A DNA stretch of 38,591 nucleotides from CAVWDI01 sp046259385 (GTDB taxonomy: Bacteria > Chloroflexota > Anaerolineae > Anaerolineales > UBA4823). This document shows positions 1 to 7,755 of the stretch, piece by piece (positions within the stretch are counted from its first letter, which is position 1; each line of letters starts with the position of its first letter). The translations under genes and the position numbers were made by a program. Under the pieces are notes generated by a model that was not told the DNA's origin, did not search any database, and saw nothing but the letters and a program-made list of their open reading frames with translations. The stretch is taken from positions 1 to 38,591 of the forward strand of contig JBJYWI010000218.1 in the NCBI GenBank assembly GCA_046259385.1. The letters run 5' to 3'.

Positions 1-486
1 GGGGTCGCATTCACCAGCCGGGCACTGCAAGTCAACCTGAAATCCATCAACCGGGTTTTCCCGTACATCGTCACAACCGGTCTTGAGACCAGCAAGCCCG
101 GGTTAAAACAGGACGACATCCTTCATAAATACTGGCTGGAGAATATCGACCTAAAGCTGCTGGAATACTGCATGCACTACCTGCGGGAGGAAATTCAGCA
201 CCGGTTTAGAACCGGGGTTCTTTCAGCGATGAATCCCGGCTCAGGCGAGCAGGACATCTGGCCGATTGAACAGCAGCGTGATTTATTCTCCCTGTTTGGC
301 GGGGCAGAATCTGAAATAAATGTCACGCTGCTGCCTTCTTTTTTGATGCAGCCTGAAAGAACCACTTCCGGAATTCTATTTCCATCGGAGACCAGGTTCG
401 AAAACTGCCAGCTCTGTAAACGGGAGGACTGCGAGTTCCGCCGGGCACCCTTCAACCCTGGTCTGTGGGAATCGATGCAGGCTTAA
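1..486 (+). CDS. Vitamin B12-dependent methionine synthase activation-domain protein, C-terminal part
   Basis: The frame is open from the left edge, so the true start lies outside the window; 161 residues are visible. The text FPYIVTTGLE, then LSAMNPGSG, WPIEQQRDLFSLFG, LLPSFLMQPERTTSGILFP and the ending CQLCKREDCEFRRAPF match my memory of stand-alone cobalamin methionine synthase activation-domain proteins of anaerobes. Members of that family bind S-adenosylmethionine and help return oxidised cob(II)alamin to the methyl-carrying form. The three C-terminal cysteines (residues about 138, 141 and 146 of the visible part) followed by RRAP are typical of the stand-alone version. The protein is probably cytosolic. 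No neighbouring methionine synthase or corrinoid protein is visible; it may lie to the left. The family call comes from motif recall and was not searched. Confidence 0.72.
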   Translation, partial: GVAFTSRALQVNLKSINRVFPYIVTTGLETSKPGLKQDDILHKYWLENIDLKLLEYCMHYLREEIQHRFRTGVLSAMNPGSGEQDIWPIEQQRDLFSLFGGAESEINVTLLPSFLMQPERTTSGILFPSETRFENCQLCKREDCEFRRAPFNPGLWESMQA

Positions 487-568
487 AGGGATGGTAAAAT
501 CCACGGATTATGTGTAATACCACCCCATTCTATTCAAGAAATCGCCCCTATTAAAGGTATATTTTTCC

Positions 569-2635
569 ATGCGAACTCATTTGCTCATCCTCTCAGCGTT
601 GCTGATTTTCTTTATCCCCCAACCGGCGAAAGCAGAAGATGAACTTCCATATTTCGAGGAAGTCCCCTGCGAGACATTTGACCTGCCTGGTTTGGTGGAT
701 TTAAATGCGGTAGACCAGAATGTGGAATGCGGCTACCTGGTAGTTCCAGAAGACCGCTCTGACCCGGAAAGCAGTCCGATAAAACTGGGCGTACTGGTGC
801 TGAAAAGCACCGGTTTCAATCCCGGCATCCCGCTTGTGATGACCCAGGGCGGTCCGGGAGGGTCGGGGATCGAATTATTCGGCTCGTTTCTTAATTACGC
901 CAGAAGCACGGGGGACCTGCTGCGAAGCGACCGCGACTTGATCATTCTGGAACAGCGCGGCACCCAGTACTCACTGCCTTTCCTGGCATGCACCGAATCG
1001 CTGGAAGCAGACCTGGAACACCTGGAGGAGGACCTGCCAATAGAGGAGGAGACCCGCCTGCAGGAAGAGGCTTACCGGGAGTGCCGGGGGCGTTTTGAGC
1101 AAGAAGGAATCAACCTTTCAGCTTACAATAGTTTCGAAAACGCGGACGATGTCGCTGACCTTGCCGAAGCATTGGGTTACGAAAAGATAAATTTCTACGG
1201 GGTCTCATACGGCAGCCAGCTCGGGCAGCATTTGATGAAGCGCCATCCAGGCCTGCTTGAGGCGGTTGTGCTGGATGGAGTGGTAGCGCTTGATATCAAT
1301 CCCAACCAGAAGATCCCCTGGGCGATAAGCCGCAGCCTGCGGGCGTTGTTCGCCGCCTGCCAGAAAGATCCCGACTGCGACCGGTATTACCCAGAGCTGG
1401 AAAAAATTTATTTCGAGACGATTGAGGCGTTAAATGAAAATCCGGGTATTCTGACCATGACCGACCCGGATACCGGGGTTGAGTACCGGTCAATTTTTGA
1501 CGGGGACGATCTTTCATACCTGACCACCCAGCTGCTGTATGCCTCAGAAGCGATCCCCTTATTACCCAAGTTGATCTACGATGCTAACAACCGGGAGTTC
1601 AATATTGCCCGTAAAATCTTGCCCGTCCTGGTTTTCGACCGTTCATTCGCGGATGGGATGTATATGGCGGTCATGTGCGCAGAGGATTTTGACTTCGAAA
1701 CCTTGGAAATGGACAGCAGCGGCGCCTACCCCTCTGTCCTGGAGGAACAGCAAATCGGGAATGACCTGGTCCTGGATATTTGCCGGGATTTCGGGGTAGT
1801 CGAGCTCGGAGCGCAGGCGGACCAGGCAGTTAAGAGCAGCATCCCAACCCTGCTTTTGTCAGGTTATTTCGACCCTGTCACGCCTCCCGTTTATGCTGAC
1901 CAGGTCGCCAGCACGCTCGAGCATGCCTACAGTTACACCTTCCCGGCATACGGTCACGGCGCCCTGCTAACCGGAGACTGCGCCCCCCGAATTACACGTG
2001 ATTTCCTGAAAAACCCTTCAGATGAACCTGATACAAGCTGCATCTCCGAAACTGGCCAACTGACCTTTTACTCCCCAGGTAATACCCTGATGTCCCCGGG
2101 GGCAACAGCGCTGACGGAACTGCTGGACAGTGAGTTAAGAACGATACTAGCTGGGGGAGATACTATGAGAAGTGTCTGGCGCATTTTTATCCCCCTCCTG
2201 CTTCCAGTGCAGCTGCTGGCAGTGTTGATAACCTTCCCGGTTATCTGGGCGCTCAGCTGGATCATCAAGCGCATCCGCAAACAGCCCGGTGAGCAGCGCT
2301 TACTCGCCAGGTTGGCTCCCTGGCTCGCGGCTCTATGCGGGGCAGTCGCTTTTCTTTTCGCCTGTTTACTGCTTTTTCAAATCAGTGTTCAGCTCATGGG
2401 AGCCGGCGAAATGCAATCGCTGGTGGGGGTAAGCCGCTCGTTTATCTGGGTATATACCCTGCCATGGATTATCGCGCTTCTGGCAATTGTCATGGTAGTC
2501 CTGTCAGGGGTCTCATGGATCAATAAATACTGGAGCCCAGCGAGACGGATTTACTTCAGTTTTACAACCCTTGCAGCGCTGTTGTTTGTGTTAACAACGG
2601 CGGCAGCGGGGATGTTCAGCGTTATCTTCAGCTAG
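569..2635 (+). CDS. Secreted S33-type alpha/beta hydrolase (TAP-like) with C-terminal membrane domain
   Basis: This 688-residue protein begins with a signal peptide (residues 1-22, ending AKA). An alpha/beta-hydrolase fold follows, of the tripeptidyl-/prolyl-aminopeptidase type (peptidase family S33). The oxyanion segment TQGGPGGSG lies near residue 93, the nucleophile elbow GVSYGSQ gives Ser213, YFDPVTPP gives Asp435 and YGHGALL gives His463, so the catalytic triad is complete. Such enzymes cleave N-terminal residues from short peptides outside the cell. The part after about residue 535 is unusual: four hydrophobic stretches (about 540-567, 582-610, 622-650, 661-688) would anchor the enzyme in the membrane. 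Ordinary S33 TAP-like enzymes end about 150 residues earlier. The AAAGG upstream of the ATG is a weak ribosome site. The TAG stop shares the bases CTAG with the stop of the convergent gene. Confidence 0.85.
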   Translation: MRTHLLILSALLIFFIPQPAKAEDELPYFEEVPCETFDLPGLVDLNAVDQNVECGYLVVPEDRSDPESSPIKLGVLVLKSTGFNPGIPLVMTQGGPGGSGIELFGSFLNYARSTGDLLRSDRDLIILEQRGTQYSLPFLACTESLEADLEHLEEDLPIEEETRLQEEAYRECRGRFEQEGINLSAYNSFENADDVADLAEALGYEKINFYGVSYGSQLGQHLMKRHPGLLEAVVLDGVVALDINPNQKIPWAISRSLRALFAACQKDPDCDRYYPELEKIYFETIEALNENPGILTMTDPDTGVEYRSIFDGDDLSYLTTQLLYASEAIPLLPKLIYDANNREFNIARKILPVLVFDRSFADGMYMAVMCAEDFDFETLEMDSSGAYPSVLEEQQIGNDLVLDICRDFGVVELGAQADQAVKSSIPTLLLSGYFDPVTPPVYADQVASTLEHAYSYTFPAYGHGALLTGDCAPRITRDFLKNPSDEPDTSCISETGQLTFYSPGNTLMSPGATALTELLDSELRTILAGGDTMRSVWRIFIPLLLPVQLLAVLITFPVIWALSWIIKRIRKQPGEQRLLARLAPWLAALCGAVAFLFACLLLFQISVQLMGAGEMQSLVGVSRSFIWVYTLPWIIALLAIVMVVLSGVSWINKYWSPARRIYFSFTTLAALLFVLTTAAAGMFSVIFS

Positions 2636-3054
2636 TAAATATACTTCAAGGAACTGGAATACTTCCAAATGCCGGGTTCGCCGAGATTAAATCTAGGAAC
2701 AGAATAATCGCACTCAAGTATGGTTATCCTGATATTGTGCTCGGCGTATAAAGTCTGGCTGCCCGGATCGCTGCAGCTGTCGCCGTATACAGGATCCCAA
2801 AGTTCAATATAGTAAGGCTGCATCTGGTAGTTGCCGGGGATAATGGTGAAAATTTTTTCTACTGGATGTGACCGGTCGCCCTCATCCAATCGAAGGTAGT
2901 AAAAGATATTCGAGTCATCCTCGTTTGTGAGCCGGATTTCCAGTGGTAAACCGGATTTATTCACGATTGTCAGGCGCACAAGCCGGGTCGGGCATCCATC
3001 CCCTGAAATCAACAGCGCCGACAGCAGGGAGATGACGATCAAAATTCTTTTCAC
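2632..3054 (-). CDS. Small exported protein of unknown function, last gene of the MacAB/two-component operon
   Basis: I do not recognise this 140-residue protein. It has a hydrophobic signal segment (residues about 3-17) followed by SGDGC with Cys21. The GDGC stretch is a poor lipobox because Asp sits at -2, so lipid attachment is uncertain. The rest looks like a small beta-rich extracellular domain: the segment RLVRLTIVNKSGLPLEIRL would fit a first beta-sandwich strand pair. Two further cysteines lie in DSCSDPGS and LECDYS. The GTG start overlaps the TGA stop of the histidine kinase by 4 bases, which argues for translational coupling and makes the gene real despite its size. Its place suggests an envelope accessory or sensor partner of the kinase, which is inference. 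Confidence 0.7.
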   Translation of the reverse strand: MKRILIVISLLSALLISGDGCPTRLVRLTIVNKSGLPLEIRLTNEDDSNIFYYLRLDEGDRSHPVEKIFTIIPGNYQMQPYYIELWDPVYGDSCSDPGSQTLYAEHNIRITILECDYSVPRFNLGEPGIWKYSSSLKYIY

Positions 3055-4190
3055 AACCCGTCAGCCTCGCTTATGTCACTATTAACATCATCCCTTTCAT
3101 CCTCAGCGCTGTTGACAGGCAGAATGATTTTAAAGGTGCTGCCCAGATTAACCCCCGGGCTTTGCACCTCTATTCGCCCCCCATGAGCTTCTACAAGGGC
3201 TTTTGTAATCGCAAGTCCCAGCCCGGTACCTGGAAGTCCGCGGTCCCGACTGCTGTCATCACGGTAAAAGCGGTCGAAGATAGCGCCAATGTTTTCGGGT
3301 TTAATCCCGATACCGGTATCACGTATGGAAATTTCTACAAAATCATACCCGGTGTCTGTCAGGGAGACATGTATGCTTCCCCCTTCAGGCGTGTAGCGAA
3401 TTGCATTTACCAGCAAATTCTGGATCACCTGCCGGATTCGGGAGGCGTCCACCAGTGCAAAAACAGGAGAAGAGGGGATCTCTGAATTAAGTTCAATAGC
3501 CCCGGACAACGCAAGTGGTTGGAATGCTTCAGTTGTGTAATAAACCAGATCAGACAGGTTTGTTTTTTGCATGTGGAGTGAGAGCTCCCGGGCTTCAGCC
3601 TGAGCTAGCTCATGCAGGTCATCGACAAGGCTGGACAGGCTGCGGGTTTGTTCCAGCAAACGGTCAATTTCCTCCATGGCGAGCGGATAGACACCGTCCA
3701 GAATCGCCTGCTGGCTGCCCAGCAGCACATGGATCGGGTGGCGAAGTTCATGGCTGACATCAGCCAGCATATCCCGGCGTAATTTCTGCTGGTGTTCCAG
3801 TTCTCTCGCCATCTGATTAAACGATTCCGCCACGGACTGCATCTCCGAGCTGCCCTTTACCGGCACCCTGTAATCAAATTGCCCCCGGGCGAGTTCATCA
3901 GCGCCTTTCTCTATCTGGTGCAAAGGCGCAACCAGCCAGCGGGTCAGAAGAATCCCGGCAGCCAGGGCAAGCAGCGAGCCTAAAATGATGGTTCTACCGA
4001 AACCAACCCATATTCTTCTCTCTATCGATTCTCGTAATTCGGGAGGCGGTTCTCCTGGTGGTTTTTCAGCGCCAAGCTGGTCCGAAAGTCCAAAACTGCG
4101 CGAGATTTCCCGATAGGCGAATGGAGACAAAGCAACAATCAAAACCACCCCAATAATGACAATGCTGATCCAGACCCAAAGGCGGTTCAT
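3051..4190 (-). CDS. Sensor histidine kinase (BaeS/EnvZ-like, HAMP)
   Basis: This 379-residue membrane kinase has a first transmembrane helix at about residues 5-24, a very short Pro-rich extracytoplasmic loop (about 25-62), and a second helix at about 65-83. A HAMP linker (about 84-136) follows, then the dimerisation/H-box DVSHELRHP with His147, the N-box NLLVNAIRYTPEGG, the G1 box DTGIGI and the G2 box GTGLGLAITKA. All catalytic boxes are present. HELRHP replaces the usual HELRTP. The loop is too short for a folded ligand domain, so sensing is probably in the membrane or through another envelope protein such as one of the two exported proteins of this operon. The ATG overlaps the stop of the response regulator (ATGA). 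It should phosphorylate that regulator. Confidence 0.93.
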   Translation of the reverse strand: MNRLWVWISIVIIGVVLIVALSPFAYREISRSFGLSDQLGAEKPPGEPPPELRESIERRIWVGFGRTIILGSLLALAAGILLTRWLVAPLHQIEKGADELARGQFDYRVPVKGSSEMQSVAESFNQMARELEHQQKLRRDMLADVSHELRHPIHVLLGSQQAILDGVYPLAMEEIDRLLEQTRSLSSLVDDLHELAQAEARELSLHMQKTNLSDLVYYTTEAFQPLALSGAIELNSEIPSSPVFALVDASRIRQVIQNLLVNAIRYTPEGGSIHVSLTDTGYDFVEISIRDTGIGIKPENIGAIFDRFYRDDSSRDRGLPGTGLGLAITKALVEAHGGRIEVQSPGVNLGSTFKIILPVNSAEDERDDVNSDISEADGL

Positions 4191-4894
4191 TTGTTTTCTC
4201 CCGGTTGTATTTTGTACCCCACACCGTAAACCGTTATTATGTAACTGGGGTTGTGCGGATCGGGTTCAATTTTTGCGCGCAGGTTGCGGATATGGCTGTC
4301 AAGTGTCCGGTCAATCCCCAGGTATTCGGTGCCCAGAGCTTTCCGGATCATTTCACCCCGGGTCATCACATACCCTGCCCCTTCCATCAGCACCCGCAGG
4401 ATTTCGAATTCGGTAGCCGTTAAATCAACCCTGCGGCCGCCCACGCTGACCTCCCGCCGGCGGATATCCAATCGCAGGTCATTCACGACCAGCACATTTT
4501 GGATATCTTCAAGATTAATTCCTCTCTGAATCCGCAGGCGAGCCTTAACCCGCGCGACCACTTCACGAGGGTTATAAGGTTTGGTGACATAATCATCCGC
4601 GCCCATCTCAAGTCCGACAATCTTATCGGTATCATCCACGCGTGCCGTCAGCATAATAATCGGCGTGTTCATGACTTTCGGATCAGCCCGGATGGTCCTG
4701 GTAACATCCCAGCCATCCCGGTCAGGTAGCATCAAATCCAGAAGGACTAGGTCAGGATACTCGCTGCGTATGATGTGAACAGCAGTCTCGCCGTTGTAAG
4801 CGACCAGGACATCAAATCCGGCATCTTCAAGATACGCGCGTATTAATCTGACCACTTCGCGATCATCATCGACGACCAGAATACGCCCTTGCAA
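4187..4894 (-). CDS. OmpR/PhoB-family response regulator
   Basis: This 235-residue two-domain regulator has a receiver domain (residues 1-118) with the acidic pair in VVDDDRE, phospho-acceptor Asp53 in LLDLMLPDRDGWD, the switch Thr in LTARVDD and Lys in VTKPYNP. A C-terminal winged-helix DNA-binding domain (about 135-232) follows, with the usual LTATEFEILRVLM and the ending YGVGYKI. The start is TTG: AAGGAG lies 11 bases upstream, and no better ATG exists. It is cotranscribed with the kinase (4-base overlap) and lies downstream of the exporter genes in the same operon. It probably controls that operon; a direct repeat upstream of the first gene has the spacing expected for this family. Confidence 0.95.
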   Translation of the reverse strand: MQGRILVVDDDREVVRLIRAYLEDAGFDVLVAYNGETAVHIIRSEYPDLVLLDLMLPDRDGWDVTRTIRADPKVMNTPIIMLTARVDDTDKIVGLEMGADDYVTKPYNPREVVARVKARLRIQRGINLEDIQNVLVVNDLRLDIRRREVSVGGRRVDLTATEFEILRVLMEGAGYVMTRGEMIRKALGTEYLGIDRTLDSHIRNLRAKIEPDPHNPSYIITVYGVGYKIQPGENK

Positions 4895-4950
4895 TGTTCC
4901 CGATTCTCCTTCTTTTCAAATTCCGTTAGCCAGACAATATCTTTGAGAAT

Positions 4951-5709
4951 TTAACCAGCCCTGCCCTCGAGAAAATCAATCACTCCTTCCAGAATTGGTT
5001 GCGGAAGACCCAGATTTACTCTCTGAAATCCGCTATCCTCAGCCATCGCGGTTTCACGCCGCTCAGGGCTCATCCCAGCCCCTCCAGGTCCACCGCCCGG
5101 ACCGCCGCCAGGGAAATCCCCACCAAAACCACCGCGCGGAAATTGTCCGCTCTCGCGCGCTGCTTCCATGGTCGCCTGCTGTTCCGGGGTGAGATCGCCA
5201 AAGCTCCCGCTGCCGAATCCCAGTTCGATTCCCATCTGCTCGGCAATTGCACGCATATCCTGAAAGGAAATCCCCATCTCTTCGATCTCAGCCAACTGTT
5301 CGGGACTAAAGGCATCCTGGATTTGATTGATAACAGCGTCCATTTCTTCAGCCGCGGTGTTATCGCTCTCACTCAAGCTGCGAGCTGCCTTCCACAATAC
5401 CAACATCTCGGCCGCCTGATCTGGATCGACCGGATGCTCGCTTTCCTCAAGCTTAAAGGTGCCCAGCGCCAGAGTCATGGCAAGCGGCATTTCACGGTTG
5501 AAGCCGGTTTCCTGTTCAGTCTGGTTCGCGGGCTGCTGTCCACCATTATCGCTTTCTCGCTGCCCTCCACCCCCTTGTAAACCTTCATCTCCCTGCGATG
5601 TTTCAGCCGCTCCTGAAACCTGTGTAGATAAATCCGCAGCGTTCGAATCGCAAGCAGACACGACCAAAACCAGTAATAAAATACTTGTAAGAAGAAACTT
5701 TTTATTCAC
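4951..5709 (-). CDS. Gly-rich lipoprotein of unknown function, linked to the MacAB genes
   Basis: This 252-residue lipoprotein has a signal peptide and lipobox VSAC with Cys20. A low-complexity Gln/Gly linker follows (about residues 38-65). A helical core comes next, with the conserved-looking phrase MTLALGTFKLEE, DQAAEMLVLWKAARSLSES and two acidic helix starts SPEQLAEIEEMG and LTPEQQATMEAA. After a glycine-rich patch (about 190-212) a short helix ends the protein. Proteins with the phrase ALGTFKLE are, as far as I recall, common beside MacB-like exporters in Anaerolineae, but no function is known to me. The LTPEQ helices recall the LTxxQ stress-sensor repeats (CpxP/Spy type), so an envelope sensor or chaperone for the adjacent kinase is one possible role. 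The GTG start has GGAG 7 bases upstream. Confidence 0.85.
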   Translation of the reverse strand: MNKKFLLTSILLLVLVVSACDSNAADLSTQVSGAAETSQGDEGLQGGGGQRESDNGGQQPANQTEQETGFNREMPLAMTLALGTFKLEESEHPVDPDQAAEMLVLWKAARSLSESDNTAAEEMDAVINQIQDAFSPEQLAEIEEMGISFQDMRAIAEQMGIELGFGSGSFGDLTPEQQATMEAARESGQFPRGGFGGDFPGGGPGGGPGGAGMSPERRETAMAEDSGFQRVNLGLPQPILEGVIDFLEGRAG

Positions 5710-5736
5710 ACTAATACTCCAATTAATTTTTTAGAT

Positions 5737-6975
5737 TTACTCATGGCGAAGCGCTTCAATTGGATCGAGCTGGGCGGCTTTGTTAGCAGGATAGTACCCA
5801 AAGAAAACGCCCACCAGAGCGGCAGAGCAAAACGCGAGCAGGATTGATGCCGGTACCACCACAGTGCGCATCCCGCCCAGTTCATTAAAAAGCCAGGAAC
5901 CACCCACTCCAGCGAATACACCGATCAATCCTCCCACAAGGCTCAGTAAAAGCGCTTCCGCCAGAAACTGCATGCGGATGTCATTCGGACTGGCGCCAAC
6001 CGATTGGCGGATACCGATCTCGCGCGTACGCTCGGTTACACTGACCAGCATGATATTCATAATTCCAATCCCTCCCACAATTAGTGAGACCGCCGCCACC
6101 CAGGCAAGCAGATTCCGAAAAGCTTCTGTCGTTGCCTCCTGGGTTTGAATAATGTCCTGCTGGGTAGTAATAACAAAATCGGGTTCATCCAGGCTGACTC
6201 CATGCCGTTTTGCCAGCAGAAGCTCAATCTGCAGGATGATATCTTCCATCGGAATGGAATTGTCCAATTCAACATAGATCAAATTCACCCGGTCACCACG
6301 CACTCTGGCGAAGAACGATGGGGTGAATTTTTGAAATACAACTGTGATGGGCATATACAGGCGCATATCGTAATCAGACCCGCCAACCAAACCTTTTTCA
6401 GAAAATACACCGATTACGGTTAATTTTGTATTGCCTACGGTAATTATCTGTCCGACTGGAGTCTGGTCCCCGAACAGTTCTTCCGCAAGGCTGGCGCCCA
6501 AAACTGTGACTTTCTGTTTTCTTTCTAATTCAGCTTCATTAAAATAACGACCCGTGGATATATGCATATCCCGGACTGAAGGAAAATCCGGGGTTGTTCC
6601 TAAAAGGGATACTTCTTCAATAACCACGCCATCCGACTTAACCGTCTCAACACCAGGCATCTCAACCACAACGCCTGTAACACCCTCTACCTGGTTGGCG
6701 ATGGCATAAGCATCATCATATACCAATCCTGTGGAACCACCCTGATCCGGTCCCCTTCCGAATCCACCCCGGCTGAAATTAGCCGATACAAATATAAGAT
6801 TCGTTCCCAGAGTGGAAATCTGTTCTTCAATAGTAGCTTCTGTACCAGCGCTTATTGAAATCATTACGATTACTGCCGCAACCCCAATGATGACCCCCAA
6901 CATGGTCAGCAGGGAGCGCATCTTGTTCTTTAACAATCCCTTCCATGAAATCTGGACGACCTTAGAAATTCTCAT
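5737..6975 (-). CDS. MacB-like ABC transporter permease (FtsX family)
   Basis: This 412-residue permease has the usual MacB layout. The N-terminal cytoplasmic helix and first TM (residues about 15-43, KNKMRSLLTMLGVIIGVAA) come first, followed by a large extracytoplasmic core (about 50-285). Three TMs in the FtsX domain complete it (about 290-315, 335-362, 372-398), with the motif ERTREIGIRQSVGA between the first two. It lacks the fused ATPase of proteobacterial MacB; that part is the separate upstream gene, overlapping by 4 bases (ATGA). With the fusion protein it should form a mechanotransmission-type exporter acting on peptides, lipids or antibiotics outside the membrane. The substrate cannot be told from sequence. 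No TolC-like gene is nearby, as expected in a cell without a standard outer membrane. Confidence 0.93.
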   Translation of the reverse strand: MRISKVVQISWKGLLKNKMRSLLTMLGVIIGVAAVIVMISISAGTEATIEEQISTLGTNLIFVSANFSRGGFGRGPDQGGSTGLVYDDAYAIANQVEGVTGVVVEMPGVETVKSDGVVIEEVSLLGTTPDFPSVRDMHISTGRYFNEAELERKQKVTVLGASLAEELFGDQTPVGQIITVGNTKLTVIGVFSEKGLVGGSDYDMRLYMPITVVFQKFTPSFFARVRGDRVNLIYVELDNSIPMEDIILQIELLLAKRHGVSLDEPDFVITTQQDIIQTQEATTEAFRNLLAWVAAVSLIVGGIGIMNIMLVSVTERTREIGIRQSVGASPNDIRMQFLAEALLLSLVGGLIGVFAGVGGSWLFNELGGMRTVVVPASILLAFCSAALVGVFFGYYPANKAAQLDPIEALRHE

Positions 6976-7748
6976 CCTTTACCTTGTACCTCCACCCCAA
7001 CCGGAACAAAGTCTCCATTTTTTTTATCGTTCTCTATCCTTCCATCCCGGAAGTGGATGATTCTCTGGGCAAACGTCGCAATCTCGTCATCATGGGTGAC
7101 CATAACAATCGTGCTTCCTTCGGAATGCAGCTTGCGAAGCAGTTCCATGATCTCTTCACCGGAACTGGTATCCAGGTTGCCTGTAGGTTCATCAGCCAGT
7201 ATGAGAACAGGATGGTTGACCAGCGCCCGGGCGATCGCCACTCGCTGCATCTGGCCTCCGGACAACTCCTGGGGTTTGTGATGGACCCGGTCGGATAATC
7301 CGACCGCATCCAATGCATCCAACGCAAATTGTTTTTGCTGCGATTCATCGAGACCATCATCCCGCTTGTAAAGCAGGGGTAGCATCACATTTTCCAGGGC
7401 AGAGGTGTTCGCCAGTAAATTGTAAGATTGAAAAACAAACCCTATCCGCCGGTTGCGAATTACCGCCAGCTGAGTTTTATTCAAGTTGCTGACATCCTCA
7501 TCTGCCAGGTAATAAGACCCGGAAGTTGGCCGGTCCAGACAACCAAGGATGTTCATCAAAGTGCTTTTCCCGGAACCAGAAGGCCCCATAACCGCAACGA
7601 ACTCATTCTCAGCGATCTCGAAGTTCACCTCGACCAGAGCGTGCACTTCAGAAACACCCATTCCGTAAATCTTGGTCAAGTTTTCGGTGCGGATAATCAT
7701 ATCCCTGTGGATAATCATATCTTGCCGGTTAATGTTATCTTCGCTCAT
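6972..7748 (-). CDS. MacB/LolD-type ABC transporter ATP-binding protein
   Basis: This is a 258-residue ATPase if started at the ATG at 7748. It has Walker A GPSGSGKST (Lys61), Q-loop FVFQSYNLL, signature LSGGQMQRVAIARA, Walker B VLILADEPTGNLD and H-loop VMVTHDDE, so it is fully canonical. An in-frame start at 7790 would overlap the upstream gene by 35 bases and adds a non-conserved leader. The ATG at 7748 leaves a 7-base gap, and an inner ATG at 7700 with CAGGGAT before it is also possible. Between them a short duplication (ATGATTATCC twice, 18 bases apart) makes the true start uncertain. It powers the permease encoded next in the operon. Confidence 0.95.
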   Translation of the reverse strand: MSEDNINRQDMIIHRDMIIRTENLTKIYGMGVSEVHALVEVNFEIAENEFVAVMGPSGSGKSTLMNILGCLDRPTSGSYYLADEDVSNLNKTQLAVIRNRRIGFVFQSYNLLANTSALENVMLPLLYKRDDGLDESQQKQFALDALDAVGLSDRVHHKPQELSGGQMQRVAIARALVNHPVLILADEPTGNLDTSSGEEIMELLRKLHSEGSTIVMVTHDDEIATFAQRIIHFRDGRIENDKKNGDFVPVGVEVQGKG

Positions 7749-7755
7749 ATCTAAT

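Noticed and set aside
2992..3054. Lipobox in the small exported protein
   Set aside because: The residues before Cys21 are GDG, which does not fit the lipobox rule, so lipid attachment was not claimed.
4999..5580. Open frame of 193 codons on the plus strand
   Set aside because: Antisense shadow of the Gly/Pro-rich lipoprotein gene; the codon bias of that gene creates the long frame.
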